Below are positions 18,459 to 28,245 of a DNA stretch of 58,610 nt, piece after piece (the first letter of the stretch is position 1; every line of letters starts with the position of its first letter). Source of the stretch: JBBDMU01 sp040878115 (GTDB lineage Bacteria > Bacteroidota > Rhodothermia > Balneolales > Natronogracilivirgulaceae); NCBI GenBank assembly GCA_040878115.1, contig JBBDMV010000144.1, forward strand, positions 1-58,610, given 5' to 3'. The translations under genes were made by a program, and so were the position numbers. Below the pieces are notes generated by a model. The model did no database searches. It was not told the origin of the DNA and saw only the letters and a program-made list of their open reading frames with translations.

Positions 18459-19475
18459 TCACTGCCTATTCAAAAACCAATTATTCCAAACCAGGATTAT
18501 GGGTGAGCTTATCAGAACTATTCCCATCATAACTGCGTGAGTTACGAAAGCATAAGCAAAACCAACGGCTACAGGTACACCGTAGAGAACAAGCAACCCC
18601 TGGCGGACAAACCAATGGTAGGTTCCAATTCCACCCGGGGAGGGCAGGGCCACGCCGATGGTGGAAATAGTCATGATCACCAGAGCTTCGGTAAAGCCTA
18701 AACCAAAATCTTCATGCAGGTTGAACACGAAAAAAGGAATATAAGCCATCACCACATAGCCCAACCAAATCAGTAAGGTTAACCCGATAAAGTAAGGCCA
18801 TTGTCTGACCCTGCGTATGGCAAGCAGACCATCAACAAAGGTTATTACGAACCCCCGCAGCCTGGTTATGACATTTTCCATCCATGGTCTGTTGAGTGCG
18901 GACTGGCGGATTAGCCTTACCGATAAATAGCCAAGCCATATAGCTATAATCAGTCCCCCAAATCCGTACAGCAGGGTTTCCAATTGCAGCACTGACCGGA
19001 TAAGTGTCAGGGTTTCCTCACCGAAAAGCTTTGTGAGAGCTTCCGTATCAGAGATAACAACAAGGGCCACAAAGCCGATCAGGAGCATAACCACCAGCAT
19101 ATCAATCACCCGTTCCAGGATAACTGTTCCGATCAGGTTAGTTCCGCTGAGGTCTTCTTTTTTTGCTGCATAAACGCAGCGGGTTATTTCGCCCAGTCTT
19201 GGTACGGCATAATTAACCAGATACCCAAACATTACACCGGCAAACAGGGTGTTCCGCGAAGGGTTTATATTTTCATCACGGATCAGGAGCCTCCACCGTT
19301 CGGCACGAATATAGTGGCTGCCAAGGGCAACGAGAGCATAAGGAAGAATCCACCAATAAGAGATGCCCTGCATGTAATCAAACAGCGTTTCTAAGGGCAC
19401 ATTCCGGATTGCCAGCCAAAAGAAGACGCCCCCGACCAGCAGGCTCAGCAAAATGTTGCGAATGGTACTTCGCAT
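18459..19475 (-). CDS. UPF0104 / lysylphosphatidylglycerol synthase-type membrane protein (flippase domain only)
   Basis: A polytopic inner-membrane protein (338 residues, about eight helices). RNILLSLLVGGVFFWLAIRN at the N-terminus, HYIRAERWRLLIR near 55 and the late PSPGGIGTYHWFVRQGLL motif identify the family that shares the MprF flippase fold. There is no C-terminal aminoacyl-transferase domain. Such proteins are thought to move lipids across the membrane; the substrate is unknown. It lies 5 bases downstream of lolA and is the last gene of the gcvT-comB-ftsK-lolA run. Confidence 0.88.
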   Translation of the reverse strand: MRSTIRNILLSLLVGGVFFWLAIRNVPLETLFDYMQGISYWWILPYALVALGSHYIRAERWRLLIRDENINPSRNTLFAGVMFGYLVNYAVPRLGEITRCVYAAKKEDLSGTNLIGTVILERVIDMLVVMLLIGFVALVVISDTEALTKLFGEETLTLIRSVLQLETLLYGFGGLIIAIWLGYLSVRLIRQSALNRPWMENVITRLRGFVITFVDGLLAIRRVRQWPYFIGLTLLIWLGYVVMAYIPFFVFNLHEDFGLGFTEALVIMTISTIGVALPSPGGIGTYHWFVRQGLLVLYGVPVAVGFAYAFVTHAVMMGIVLISSPIILVWNNWFLNRQ

Positions 19476-19480
19476 AAAGT

Positions 19481-20098
19481 CTATTGTCTTAGATCAATCA
19501 GATCGGCATTATCGGGATGTGGAAAAGAAAATGTATCTTCGGTTGGGGTAATGAATTGTGCTTCAGAGAAATCAGTGGTAAACCTGTTGTCGGTTTGATC
19601 TATGGCCGTAATTTTTACGGGGATCAGCCCTTCTGTCAGGTGGATTTCTACCGTGGTGAATACATCAAAAGGATCGGTTGAATTGAGAGTCAGTTCGATG
19701 TTGGCAAGATCAGATTTTTCTTCCTGAATATCGTAAGTATGTTCATCGCCGGCCAGGAAACGGGATGGAGCGAAATCGTCATCTTCAGGGATGTATTCAC
19801 TGATAATCACTTTGTTCTGATTTTTATTGTAAACACGGGAAATGTCACCGTCTACCACTACAGTTTGGTCCTCAACCTGGATTTTATATTTATTTTCACC
19901 GATCCAAATGTCGCCGGTCGTTCGCACGGTTTCATCGGTATAGGCATCAACAAATACATGTTTCATCTCAGCCTGCAGAACCTGGCCTTGCTGAAAACGG
20001 TTTTTTAATTCTTCGAAGGATTCCTGGGAAAATCCCTGCAGGGGCAAAAGTAATAATAGAATAGCCGGCCAGAATGACCTGGAGAGAATATTTTTCAT
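19481..20098 (-). CDS. lolA: Outer-membrane lipoprotein carrier protein LolA
   Basis: A periplasmic chaperone of 205 residues that carries lipoproteins from the inner to the outer membrane. A signal peptide covers about 1-25 (AILLLLLPLQGFSQ). The mature part has the LolA beta-sheet pattern: early FEELKNRFQQGQVLQAEM, then GDIWIGENKYKI and VIISEYIPEDD. It is divergent from the E. coli protein, as is usual outside Proteobacteria. Its location between ftsK and the UPF0104 gene recalls the common ftsK-lolA pairing, which supports the call. Confidence 0.85.
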   Translation of the reverse strand: MKNILSRSFWPAILLLLLPLQGFSQESFEELKNRFQQGQVLQAEMKHVFVDAYTDETVRTTGDIWIGENKYKIQVEDQTVVVDGDISRVYNKNQNKVIISEYIPEDDDFAPSRFLAGDEHTYDIQEEKSDLANIELTLNSTDPFDVFTTVEIHLTEGLIPVKITAIDQTDNRFTTDFSEAQFITPTEDTFSFPHPDNADLIDLRQ

Positions 20099-20193
20099 GA
20101 ATTTAATTTGGTAGAAGTAATCATGTAACGCGTTTAGTAACGATTCACTCTACATTAACTTACAAATAGTTTTAAACGGGTCTATATAAAAGA

Positions 20194-22668
20194 TTACTCG
20201 GTATCCAGCTCTCTTATTAAATCGGAAAGTTCGTCATCAGTCTCAATAAGAACATCCCTGGCGGTGCTTCCCTGATAAGGTCCAACAACCCCGGCAGCAT
20301 AAAGCTGATCAATAAGGCGTCCTGCACGGTTATAACCTAGTTTCAACTTTCGCTGAAGCAGAGAAACGGAACCTTGCTGATGCAATACCACTGCTTTCGC
20401 GGCTTCCTCAAAAAGATCATCGCGCTCGCCTTTTTCAAGGGGATCAACCTCAGCACTTTCTTCATTATCAGGAGATGGGAGGTGATAGGGGTGGGTGTAA
20501 CCAGCCTGATTACCGATAAAGCCGTTCACTCTCTCGACTTCTTCGGTGGAGACAAAAGCATTCTGGATACGAATCATCTTACCACCGCCGGAAAACAGCA
20601 TGTCGCCTTTGCCTACCAGTTGATCGGCGCCCATGGTATCCAGAATGGTCCTGGAATCAATTCTTGAGGCAACCTGGTAGGCGATCCGTGCCGGAAAGTT
20701 GGCTTTGATAGTCCCCGTTATAACATTCACTGAAGGACGCTGGGTAGCTACCACAAGATGGATCCCTACAGCACGGGCCAGTTGGGCAATACGGGCAATG
20801 GGCTCCTCAATGGCTTTACCAGCAGTCATCATCAAATCAGCCAGCTCATCGATAACTATAACCATGTATGGAAGGTGGCGATGTTCCAGCTCTTCGTCCA
20901 GGCTTCCGTTTTTGAACTTTTCATTGTACGAGCGGATATCGCGCACCATAGCCATTTTAAGCAATTCATAACGGGTGTCCATTTCCTTGCAGACACTGTT
21001 CAGTACCTCCAGCACTTTAGTAGTATCCGTAATAATCGGCTCTTCAGCTCCTGGTAACGTGGCCAGGAAATGGTTCTGGATATTCCGGTACAATGCGAGT
21101 TCAATTTTCTTGGGGTCAACCAGCACAAACTTGAGATTCTCGGGATGACATTTGTACAGCAGGCAGGTGAGAATCGTGTTGATACCCACTGATTTCCCTG
21201 ACCCCGTGGCGCCCGCCATCAAAAGGTGAGGCAGGGTGGCGAGGTCAATCATAAACACTTCATTCTCGATGGTTCGCCCAAAAGCGATCGGAAGGGACAT
21301 ATCCGTTTCGACAAATCGCTTTGTTCGTATTAGCGATTTAATATATACCATTTCACGCTTGCGGTTCGGCACTTCTATCCCAACCTTGGATTTGCCCGGG
21401 ATAGGCGCAATGATACGTAGGCCGTGTGTGGCCATAGCCATCTTCAAATCATTGGCATAGCTCTCGATCTTGCTGATCTTAACGTCAGGGGCCGGCTGAA
21501 GCTCATACAACGTCACTGTAGGGCCTACAATGGCTTCAATGGCGGTAATCTCAATTCCATGCCTTCTGAGTTTGTCGAGAATGATCAATTTGTTGGATTT
21601 TATCTCCTCGAAATCAACCTCGTTTCCTTCGTTGGGGGGGGAGTCAAGCAGGTCTAAAGTTGGAAACTTGTATTTAATGACTGGAAGGGCCTGGTCTTTG
21701 TTTTTTCTTTCCAGATCACTGTCCCCGGCTTCTTCGTCAGGTTTCCCAACATAAACCGAGATCTCAAGATCATCGTCATCACCTACATTTTTCTTTTTCT
21801 CCAAACTGGCTTTGGGTGGTTTCCCTTCTCCGAAATTCTCTTCACCCTTCTTATCTTCACGTAGTTTGCTCTCGTTTAATTCTGAACGAGAAATAATTTT
21901 CTCGGAAGTTTCGGGAGCATTATTTGTGGCTTTGGTTTTATTCTCGGTCCAGTCTTTTTGGTCTTTGAATTTACTTCGATCATTTTTAAGATGATCGGAT
22001 TCTTCAAGCTCTTTTTCTTTGGCTAGTTCCCCATTTTTTTTCCGTTCATCTATAATCTCACCAAAGCGATCTTTCACACCGTCAATCGTGTCCTGCGTTC
22101 TGCTACCCAAGCCAAACAGAAGGCAAATGATAGATAGCGACCCCAGAATAACGATAGGTCCGTATTGCCCGGAAGTGGCCCTAAGAAATTCGGCAACAGC
22201 GAGGCCGGATGAACCACTCCATGATATCGTTTCAGCAATCCCCTCCATCTGAATATAGCCCATGATAGCGGATACCAACATCATCACACAAACCAAATAA
22301 ACAGCATAAGGGTGCACCGGACCAAACTTTTTATGACGAAATGTATACCAACCATAAACCAAAAGGAGGAGAGCAATAACCATGCTGGTGTACCCAAACA
22401 TCATATACGAAAATAAATGAGATATGTAGGCACCCATTGGCCCCAGTCCATTTTGTATACGAAGGGCAGGCCCACTGTCAAATTGAAATAGGGTTTCGAC
22501 ACTGACACTGCTGATTACCGTATAGTCTTCATTTTCGTGAGTAACGATACTGATGGCCAGCAGCACGGCAATAGCCATGATGATGACTCCCAGAACTTCG
22601 ATCTTACGTCTGGAAGCAAGAAATCTTGATTTTTCTTTAGGTTTTTTAGTGTTATTTTTTTTTGCCAT
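20194..22668 (-). CDS. ftsK: DNA translocase FtsK
   Basis: A septum-located ATPase (824 residues) that pumps chromosomal DNA during division and dimer resolution. There are four or five N-terminal helices (about 27-190). A charged linker (about 205-330) and the alpha/beta motor follow. Walker A is GATGSGKSVGIN (about 485-496), Walker B is MVIVIDELADLMM, and the FtsK motif RIAQLARAVGIHLVVATQRP is also present. The C-terminal gamma winged helix (about 750-815, LQRKLKLGYNRAGRLIDQL) would read orienting DNA sequences. The spacer to comB upstream is 3 bases; the gap to lolA is 95 bases. Confidence 0.96.
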   Translation of the reverse strand: MAKKNNTKKPKEKSRFLASRRKIEVLGVIIMAIAVLLAISIVTHENEDYTVISSVSVETLFQFDSGPALRIQNGLGPMGAYISHLFSYMMFGYTSMVIALLLLVYGWYTFRHKKFGPVHPYAVYLVCVMMLVSAIMGYIQMEGIAETISWSGSSGLAVAEFLRATSGQYGPIVILGSLSIICLLFGLGSRTQDTIDGVKDRFGEIIDERKKNGELAKEKELEESDHLKNDRSKFKDQKDWTENKTKATNNAPETSEKIISRSELNESKLREDKKGEENFGEGKPPKASLEKKKNVGDDDDLEISVYVGKPDEEAGDSDLERKNKDQALPVIKYKFPTLDLLDSPPNEGNEVDFEEIKSNKLIILDKLRRHGIEITAIEAIVGPTVTLYELQPAPDVKISKIESYANDLKMAMATHGLRIIAPIPGKSKVGIEVPNRKREMVYIKSLIRTKRFVETDMSLPIAFGRTIENEVFMIDLATLPHLLMAGATGSGKSVGINTILTCLLYKCHPENLKFVLVDPKKIELALYRNIQNHFLATLPGAEEPIITDTTKVLEVLNSVCKEMDTRYELLKMAMVRDIRSYNEKFKNGSLDEELEHRHLPYMVIVIDELADLMMTAGKAIEEPIARIAQLARAVGIHLVVATQRPSVNVITGTIKANFPARIAYQVASRIDSRTILDTMGADQLVGKGDMLFSGGGKMIRIQNAFVSTEEVERVNGFIGNQAGYTHPYHLPSPDNEESAEVDPLEKGERDDLFEEAAKAVVLHQQGSVSLLQRKLKLGYNRAGRLIDQLYAAGVVGPYQGSTARDVLIETDDELSDLIRELDTE

Positions 22669-22671
22669 TGC

Positions 22672-23391
22672 TCAACTTATGATGCCTTCTGTGAAATAGG
22701 GTACTTTGTTAATTTTATTAATCTGAGTGCAATAAGCAATATCATCTGAACTGTTTAATCCCTTAAGCCTCGTAGCATGGTTTGAAGTTTGAACAACCTC
22801 AGGAATTTGATCTCCGTATTTTCCAAAAAGGCCAAATGCTACTTTAGCTCCATCCGTTGATTGCAAACCAAGATTATCGCCATACAGGCCTTGAATAATG
22901 GCCCCGGCGCACAGTGTATCCTCCAGAGATATTCTGTTTTTCCATCCGGCACAGATTAATATAATTTCGCCGTCAGTGGATTTTAGATCTTCAATAACGG
23001 CATTCAGATTAAGAAAACATCCGATAATAACTTTTTTGGCTTGACTGCACTTGGAAATGGCACGAGTTCCATTCGTTGTATTTAGGATCAGGGTTTTCTT
23101 TCCGATTACTTCCTCTTTGTATTCAAAAGGTGAATTGCCAAGCTGGTAGCCCTCAATCTTTTCGCCGTCGCGCTCACCGCACATAACGAATGAGGTGGGG
23201 TCAAGGTTCATTGCAATTTGTCCGGCAGCCCCCATATCTCCAACCGGTATCACTGATTTTGCTCCGTTATTTAATGCGGTGACAATGCTCGAACATGCTC
23301 GAAGCACATCAATAACAACAACTGTTTTACCCTGAACTTCATCCTCCTGAAAGGCAATGGCTGTTGAAAATACATCAATAGACTGCTTCAT
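22672..23391 (-). CDS. comB: 2-phosphosulfolactate phosphatase family protein
   Basis: The ComB family (239 residues) removes phosphate from 2-phosphosulfolactate, giving sulfolactate in the archaeal coenzyme M pathway. The family motifs are present: VVIDVLRACSSIVTALNNGA near 25-44, then TTNGTRAI and ICAGWKNRISLEDTLCAGAI. Bacteria without coenzyme M often carry this gene. Its role there is unclear; a link to sulfonate or sulfonolipid metabolism is an inference. It lies 5 bases after gcvT and 3 bases before ftsK, so it is tightly co-transcribed. Confidence 0.9.
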   Translation of the reverse strand: MKQSIDVFSTAIAFQEDEVQGKTVVVIDVLRACSSIVTALNNGAKSVIPVGDMGAAGQIAMNLDPTSFVMCGERDGEKIEGYQLGNSPFEYKEEVIGKKTLILNTTNGTRAISKCSQAKKVIIGCFLNLNAVIEDLKSTDGEIILICAGWKNRISLEDTLCAGAIIQGLYGDNLGLQSTDGAKVAFGLFGKYGDQIPEVVQTSNHATRLKGLNSSDDIAYCTQINKINKVPYFTEGIIS

Positions 23392-23396
23392 TAACT

Positions 23397-24497
23397 TTAT
23401 TTTTTTATAAATGGTGGTTTTGTGATTTCTGCAACTTCCGCTTTGTTTCTGATCATCAGATTAACAGATGTTCCTTCTTCAGCAAGATCGGTACGTACAT
23501 ACCCCATTCCGATACCCTGCCCCAGGTTTATTGATAAACCGCCGCTGGTAACTTCCCCCACAATTTCTCCCTTTTCGGAGTGAATTGGGTATCCTTTTCG
23601 TGGAAATTTTTTCTTTTCTTTCATTTTAAAACCGATCAGCTTTCTTTGGAGTGGTTTAGACTTGATTTCTTCCAAAGCCTCTTTACCGATAAACTCTTCT
23701 TTATCGAGCTTAGTTATCCATCCCAGCTTCGCTTCAATAGGATTTGTTTCAGCGCTGATATCATTACCATACAGCGGGAGCCCCATTTCCAAACGTAAAG
23801 TATCCCGGGCCCCAAGCCCAGCCGGCTGGATATCGAATTCCTGGCCGGCTACCATCAGGTCATTCCAGACTTTTTCGGGTGAGGTTTTGTTCTTATCAAA
23901 ATAGAGCTCAAATCCTTTTTCTCCGGTATAACCTGTAGCCGATATAATCACATCATTATAGCCGGCGAGTGGACCGGTCTTGAAGGAATAAAATTTGATG
24001 ACTGATAAATCAAGATCCGTCAGCTTCTGCACGACTTCGGGGGCTTTAGGCCCTTGAATGGCCAGGAGACAAACATCATCCGACAAGTTAGTAATCTCAG
24101 CATCATACTTGTTGTTTTTAATCATCCACTTGTAATCCTTCTCTATGTTGGATGCGTTAACAACAAGTAAGTAATTGTCTTCCGAGATCATGTATACCAG
24201 TAAATCATCAACAATCCCACCGCCCTCATAGCACATACAAGAGTATTGTGCCTTACCGGGAAAGAGTTTAGATGCATCGTTGACCGTAAGATATTGCACC
24301 GTTTTAAGAGCATTCTCCCCGCGTATATAAATTTCACCCATATGAGAGACATCAAATATTCCCACAGCATTTCGTACAGCCAAATGCTCCTTCTGAATGC
24401 CGGAATATTGTACGGGCATGTCAAAACCCCCGAAATCAATAATCTTAGCATTTAGCTGTTGGTGGATGTTGTAGAAAGCAGTTTTCATATGTCCCAT
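23397..24497 (-). CDS. gcvT: Glycine cleavage system aminomethyltransferase (T protein)
   Basis: This transfers the methylene group from aminomethyl-lipoyl H protein to tetrahydrofolate and releases ammonia. The 366-residue length fits. Motifs include DFGGFDMPVQY, VGIFDVSHMGEI, YTGEKGFELYF and GLGARDTLRLEMGLPLYGND, which binds folate. The start may be the ATG at 24497 or the one three codons later (24488). It heads the -strand operon. The other glycine-cleavage genes are not in the window. Downstream kbl/tdh at 41-43 kb yield glycine from threonine, so glycine flux may connect the two loci. Confidence 0.95.
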   Translation of the reverse strand: MGHMKTAFYNIHQQLNAKIIDFGGFDMPVQYSGIQKEHLAVRNAVGIFDVSHMGEIYIRGENALKTVQYLTVNDASKLFPGKAQYSCMCYEGGGIVDDLLVYMISEDNYLLVVNASNIEKDYKWMIKNNKYDAEITNLSDDVCLLAIQGPKAPEVVQKLTDLDLSVIKFYSFKTGPLAGYNDVIISATGYTGEKGFELYFDKNKTSPEKVWNDLMVAGQEFDIQPAGLGARDTLRLEMGLPLYGNDISAETNPIEAKLGWITKLDKEEFIGKEALEEIKSKPLQRKLIGFKMKEKKKFPRKGYPIHSEKGEIVGEVTSGGLSINLGQGIGMGYVRTDLAEEGTSVNLMIRNKAEVAEITKPPFIKK

Positions 24498-24735
24498 AGT
24501 TTAATTAGTGAAAAAGACAACCAAGGATATAGTTCAGAATTTCTATTCTCACTGTAGAATGGTCAAATTAGTAAAGTAAGGTAAGGAATAACGCTCTTTT
24601 TTATGGAGAAAAAATTATGGCCGGTTAGTTTTTAGAAAAACATCTGAACAGAATATTATCATTTATCATGTGTTTTTATATCCTTTTGTTATCTTACCCA
24701 CTGGAATTAAGATATTATTCATCTAAAGATTTTAA

Positions 24736-25659
24736 ATGAAAATTGTTGTCGCAGGAGGAGCGGGTTTTATTGGCTCGCACATCGTTGACGCACTCGTAAA
24801 CGATGGACATAATGTTCATATTATTGATGACCTAAGTGGTGGGTTCATCAGAAATCTCAATCCTAAAGCTGTTTTTCATAAAGAAGATATACGCGGTCAG
24901 GAGATTCCGGCCCTATGGAAAGAACATAGGTTTGAAGTTCTGGTGCACTGTGCGGCACAAATGGATGTTCGCAGATCAGTAGCTGACCCTGGTTTTGATG
25001 CCGACATCAATGTGATTGGTTTTTTGAATCTGATGGAATCAGGCCGACAACACGGCCTAAAGAAAGTAGTATTCTCATCCACAGGAGGCGCAATTTACGG
25101 GGAACCGGATTATGTACCACAAGATGAAGATCATCTCACCAGGCCATTATCACCTTATGGCATTACCAAGCTCACTGCTGAGCATTATCTTAATTTTTAT
25201 AAGAATACCCACGGGATTGACTCCGTAATCCTCCGCTACGCCAATGTGTACGGTCCACGCCAGAATGCCCACGGAGAGGCAGGTGTTGTTGCCATATTTA
25301 TTGAACGCATGCTTGCCGATACAACCTGTCTTATCAACGGAAGTGGAGGGCAAACCCGGGATTATGTCTATGTGGGTGATGTTGTGGAAGCAAATTTAAA
25401 AGCTATAGATTATAAGGGAACAGGTACATTCAATGTTGGAACTGGCATAGAAACCAGTGTGCTTGAGTTATTCCTGAAGCTGAAGGAAGCTACGGGCTCT
25501 TCTTTGCCGCTGAGACATGCGGAGGCCAAGCCAGGTGAACAGCAGCGGAGCGTAATTGGCACCAAAAAAATTGAGCGGGATTTAGGATGGAAACTTAATT
25601 ATGATCTTGAAACCGGCCTTGCCAAAACAGTAAATTGGTACAAATCACAAGTACCGTAA
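24736..25659 (+). CDS. NAD-dependent epimerase/dehydratase (UDP-glucose 4-epimerase-like)
   Basis: An extended short-chain dehydrogenase (307 residues) acting on nucleotide sugars. The NAD-binding GGAGFIGSHIVDAL motif is at about 7-20, an acidic residue follows in IIDDLSGG, then SSTGGAIYGEP and the catalytic YGITK (Tyr-x-x-x-Lys). The C-terminal half has VYVGDVVEANLKAID and FNVGTG. It is shorter than classical GalE and resembles the bacterial/archaeal short GalE group, so specificity for UDP-glucose versus other UDP-sugars is uncertain. scpA follows after 14 bases. Confidence 0.88.
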   Translation: MKIVVAGGAGFIGSHIVDALVNDGHNVHIIDDLSGGFIRNLNPKAVFHKEDIRGQEIPALWKEHRFEVLVHCAAQMDVRRSVADPGFDADINVIGFLNLMESGRQHGLKKVVFSSTGGAIYGEPDYVPQDEDHLTRPLSPYGITKLTAEHYLNFYKNTHGIDSVILRYANVYGPRQNAHGEAGVVAIFIERMLADTTCLINGSGGQTRDYVYVGDVVEANLKAIDYKGTGTFNVGTGIETSVLELFLKLKEATGSSLPLRHAEAKPGEQQRSVIGTKKIERDLGWKLNYDLETGLAKTVNWYKSQVP

Positions 25660-25660
25660 A

Positions 25661-25665
25661 AAGGA
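25661..25665 (+). promoter_or_regulatory. Ribosome binding site setting the scpA start
   Basis: AAGGA lies 8 bases ahead of ATG 25674. It favours this start over an upstream TTG at 25635 inside the epimerase gene. Confidence 0.6.
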
Positions 25666-25673
25666 CAATAAAC

Positions 25674-26399
25674 ATGTACCGGGTTCAGCTAGAAAACTTT
25701 GAAGGGCCGCTCGATCTTTTGCTTTTCTTTATAAAACGAGATGAGCTCAATATTTACGATATTCCTATATCCTACATAACGGAACAATTTTTATCGTATA
25801 TCCACTTCATGGATGAACTGGATTTAAGCGTAGCCAGCGAGTTCATCCTAATGGCCAGCACATTAATGTCTATTAAAGTCCGATTAATGCTGCCGCAACC
25901 AGAAACCGACGATGACGAACTTACCGAAGACGACCCTAGATTTGAACTTGTTCAAAGTCTGCTGGAGTATAAACGGTACAAGGAAATGGCAGGGGAAATG
26001 ACCGTGCTCGACCACAAAACGCGCGAGCAATATTATCGTGGCTATAATGCACCAGACCAGCTCGAACCAGAACACAGCGGCGAAGGGTTGAAAGAAATCA
26101 CGCTATTGGATTTAATTGCAGCCTTTAAGCATGCCATGGTCGACAAACCGGAGATACCTTATCACGATGTTGGTAAATTTGAAACCAGTATAGAAACGCA
26201 AAGTGAGTACATTTTGGGGAAGTTGCAAAAATATGGACGTCTTACTTTTAACAACCTGTGTACTGACCTTAATGCCAAAATTATGATTGTTGTAACCTTT
26301 CTTGCCATCCTTGAAATGGCAAAGGAGAAGGAGCTAATCATATATATCGGTGATAATTCCACTAGCTTCGAAATCGACTTGCCTGTGTACAAAGTGTGA
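25674..26399 (+). CDS. scpA: Segregation and condensation protein A
   Basis: The kleisin subunit of the SMC-ScpAB condensin that compacts and segregates chromosomes. The 241-residue protein begins MYRVQLENFEGPLDLLL, the hallmark ScpA N-terminus, followed by YDIPISYITEQFLSYI and LATS-like ASEFILMASTLMSIKVRLML. The C-terminal winged helix (about 190-241) ends with a strand that would bind the SMC head. scpB is at 37735, outside this operon; smc is not in the window. Confidence 0.94.
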   Translation: MYRVQLENFEGPLDLLLFFIKRDELNIYDIPISYITEQFLSYIHFMDELDLSVASEFILMASTLMSIKVRLMLPQPETDDDELTEDDPRFELVQSLLEYKRYKEMAGEMTVLDHKTREQYYRGYNAPDQLEPEHSGEGLKEITLLDLIAAFKHAMVDKPEIPYHDVGKFETSIETQSEYILGKLQKYGRLTFNNLCTDLNAKIMIVVTFLAILEMAKEKELIIYIGDNSTSFEIDLPVYKV

Positions 26400-26501
26400 A
26401 GACTTTCATTTTCTAAATGGTTGTCTGTCAAATTTCGGCATCTAAGATTACTTTTACAACGGAGACGGGAACAATATTCTCACCATCCAACCAATAACAT
26501 C

Positions 26502-28178
26502 ATGCGTGCATTTCATACGAGTTTAATCTTCTGCTTTTCAGCTTTGTCATGTTACGCTCAAAACCAGGCTGTAAGCACGTCGGCTGATGTTGACCTTAAT
26601 TCATTTCAAGAATTAATAACGGCTGATTACCTGCGTAATCATTTAGAGGTTATTGCCCATGATTCTCTTTTAGGTCGTGGAACGGGAGAAGATGGGCTAA
26701 AAAAAGCAGCCAATTATCTTGCAGATTATCATGAAAAGATCGGCCTTACTCCTATCGGAGATGATGGTTCTTACTTTCAGCATTTCAATCTGAATTCCCG
26801 CACTCTCAAGAATATTACCTTTCGAACATCTGTCATTAACAATTCGGATACTACGCTTATCAATGAGAGCATTTATCAACATGGTGAAGCTGCTCCATAT
26901 ACCCGGTTAACGGGGGCTGATCAGCCGTTGAAAGGAGATATTGTGTTTGCCGGTTTTGGAGTGGTGGATGCCGCTCGTAATATTGATAATATACGTTCTA
27001 AGGACATGAGCGGTAAATGGGTAATGGTATTTGAAGATATTCCAAATATAGTTGATGGTGATACGCTTGTTGATCCGGATTTTGACAACAGTACCAGATT
27101 AAATGAAATTCTTATGACAAGAAACGCTGCCGGACTTATTGTCATTCCATCAATGGATGAAGATGAATATACGCAAGCATCCAAAATTAGCAGCCTCCAA
27201 CTTGGCACTCCATTGTCTTTATCACTTAATAATATACCAGCCACACAAAGTTTTTCAAGAGCTTATTTAAGCGTAAGTCCGGAATTTGCTGCCGGGATTT
27301 TGGATATCAGAGGCGGCGCTGATGAATTGATGAGCCTTAAAAATGATATGATTGATGACCTGCGCAATTTCCAATCTTACAAAACCACTGCCTATCTTGA
27401 AACTGAGCCTGAAATAGACGAAGACCCCATTGAAACACAGAATGTAGTCTCATATTTCGAAGGCGGCGATCCTGACTTAAAGGATGAAGTTGTTGTTCTT
27501 ATGGCACATTACGATCACCTCGGAACAAATATTCCAGACGAAACCGGTGATTACGTCTTCAATGGTGCAGATGATAATGGAAGTGGAACCGTATCAATGC
27601 TCAATATTGCCCGCAGCCTTACAAAAGCGGCCGAATTCGGTATACGTCCTCGCAGAAGTATCCTTTTCCTTCACGTTTCGGCTGAGGAATGGGGACTTCT
27701 AGGTTCACGTTATTATTCGGAAAACCCCATCATCCCGATTGGGCAGACTGTGGCCAACATTAACATGGATATGATCGGCCGGCGCGATCAACATCACATT
27801 GGACGTGACGAAGAAGACTTCGTTTACATCATCGGTGCTGAAATCATATCATCGGATATGGACAGCCTCCTGCAGGAGGGTAATCGTAAAAGCGCTAATA
27901 TTGATCTGAACATGCGCTACAATGATCTGGATGACCCCAATCAATTTTACCGGCGAAGTGATCACTGGAACTTCGGCAGACTGGAAATACCTTTCATCTT
28001 CTTCTTTAGTGGTGTTCATGAAGATTATCATCGCCGGAGTGATACTGTCGATAAAATCTTGTTCGGCGCACTTGAAAAAAGAGCTCGTGTCATTTACGCC
28101 ACCACCATTGAAATCGCCAATGCCAACGAGCGGCCGGAAGTGGACAGCGAAGAATTTATTCGCCGAACCAGAAATTAA
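26502..28178 (+). CDS. Secreted M28 family zinc metallopeptidase
   Basis: An exported aminopeptidase-like enzyme of 558 residues. The signal peptide is FHTSLIFCFSALSCYAQ (about 4-20). An inserted PA-like domain lies at about 120-280 (GDIVFAGFGVVD). The catalytic M28 domain (about 330-540) shows the zinc ligands in LMAHYDHLG, NGADDNGSG, VSAEEWGLLGS and MDMIGR, and the late SGVHEDYHRRSDT. The ATG at 26502 gives the signal peptide; a TTG at 26421 would add 27 unlikely residues. The 102-base gap from scpA suggests its own promoter. The substrate is unknown. Confidence 0.92.
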   Translation: MRAFHTSLIFCFSALSCYAQNQAVSTSADVDLNSFQELITADYLRNHLEVIAHDSLLGRGTGEDGLKKAANYLADYHEKIGLTPIGDDGSYFQHFNLNSRTLKNITFRTSVINNSDTTLINESIYQHGEAAPYTRLTGADQPLKGDIVFAGFGVVDAARNIDNIRSKDMSGKWVMVFEDIPNIVDGDTLVDPDFDNSTRLNEILMTRNAAGLIVIPSMDEDEYTQASKISSLQLGTPLSLSLNNIPATQSFSRAYLSVSPEFAAGILDIRGGADELMSLKNDMIDDLRNFQSYKTTAYLETEPEIDEDPIETQNVVSYFEGGDPDLKDEVVVLMAHYDHLGTNIPDETGDYVFNGADDNGSGTVSMLNIARSLTKAAEFGIRPRRSILFLHVSAEEWGLLGSRYYSENPIIPIGQTVANINMDMIGRRDQHHIGRDEEDFVYIIGAEIISSDMDSLLQEGNRKSANIDLNMRYNDLDDPNQFYRRSDHWNFGRLEIPFIFFFSGVHEDYHRRSDTVDKILFGALEKRARVIYATTIEIANANERPEVDSEEFIRRTRN

Positions 28179-28191
28179 CCTAAGGATAGAG

Positions 28192-28233
28192 ACGCAAGAT
28201 CCTGCATCTTATATTGCGTTTACTTGCGTTTTT
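28192..28233 (+). terminator. Candidate terminator after the M28 peptidase gene
   Basis: ACGCAAG (28192-28198) pairs with CTTGCGT (28223-28229), and a run of five T residues spans 28229-28233. A competing inner stem (ACGCAA with TTGCGT near 28214-28219) is possible. The position, 14 bases after the stop and before a convergent gene, fits a + strand terminator. Confidence 0.5.
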
Positions 28234-28245
28234 ACCCGAAACCGA

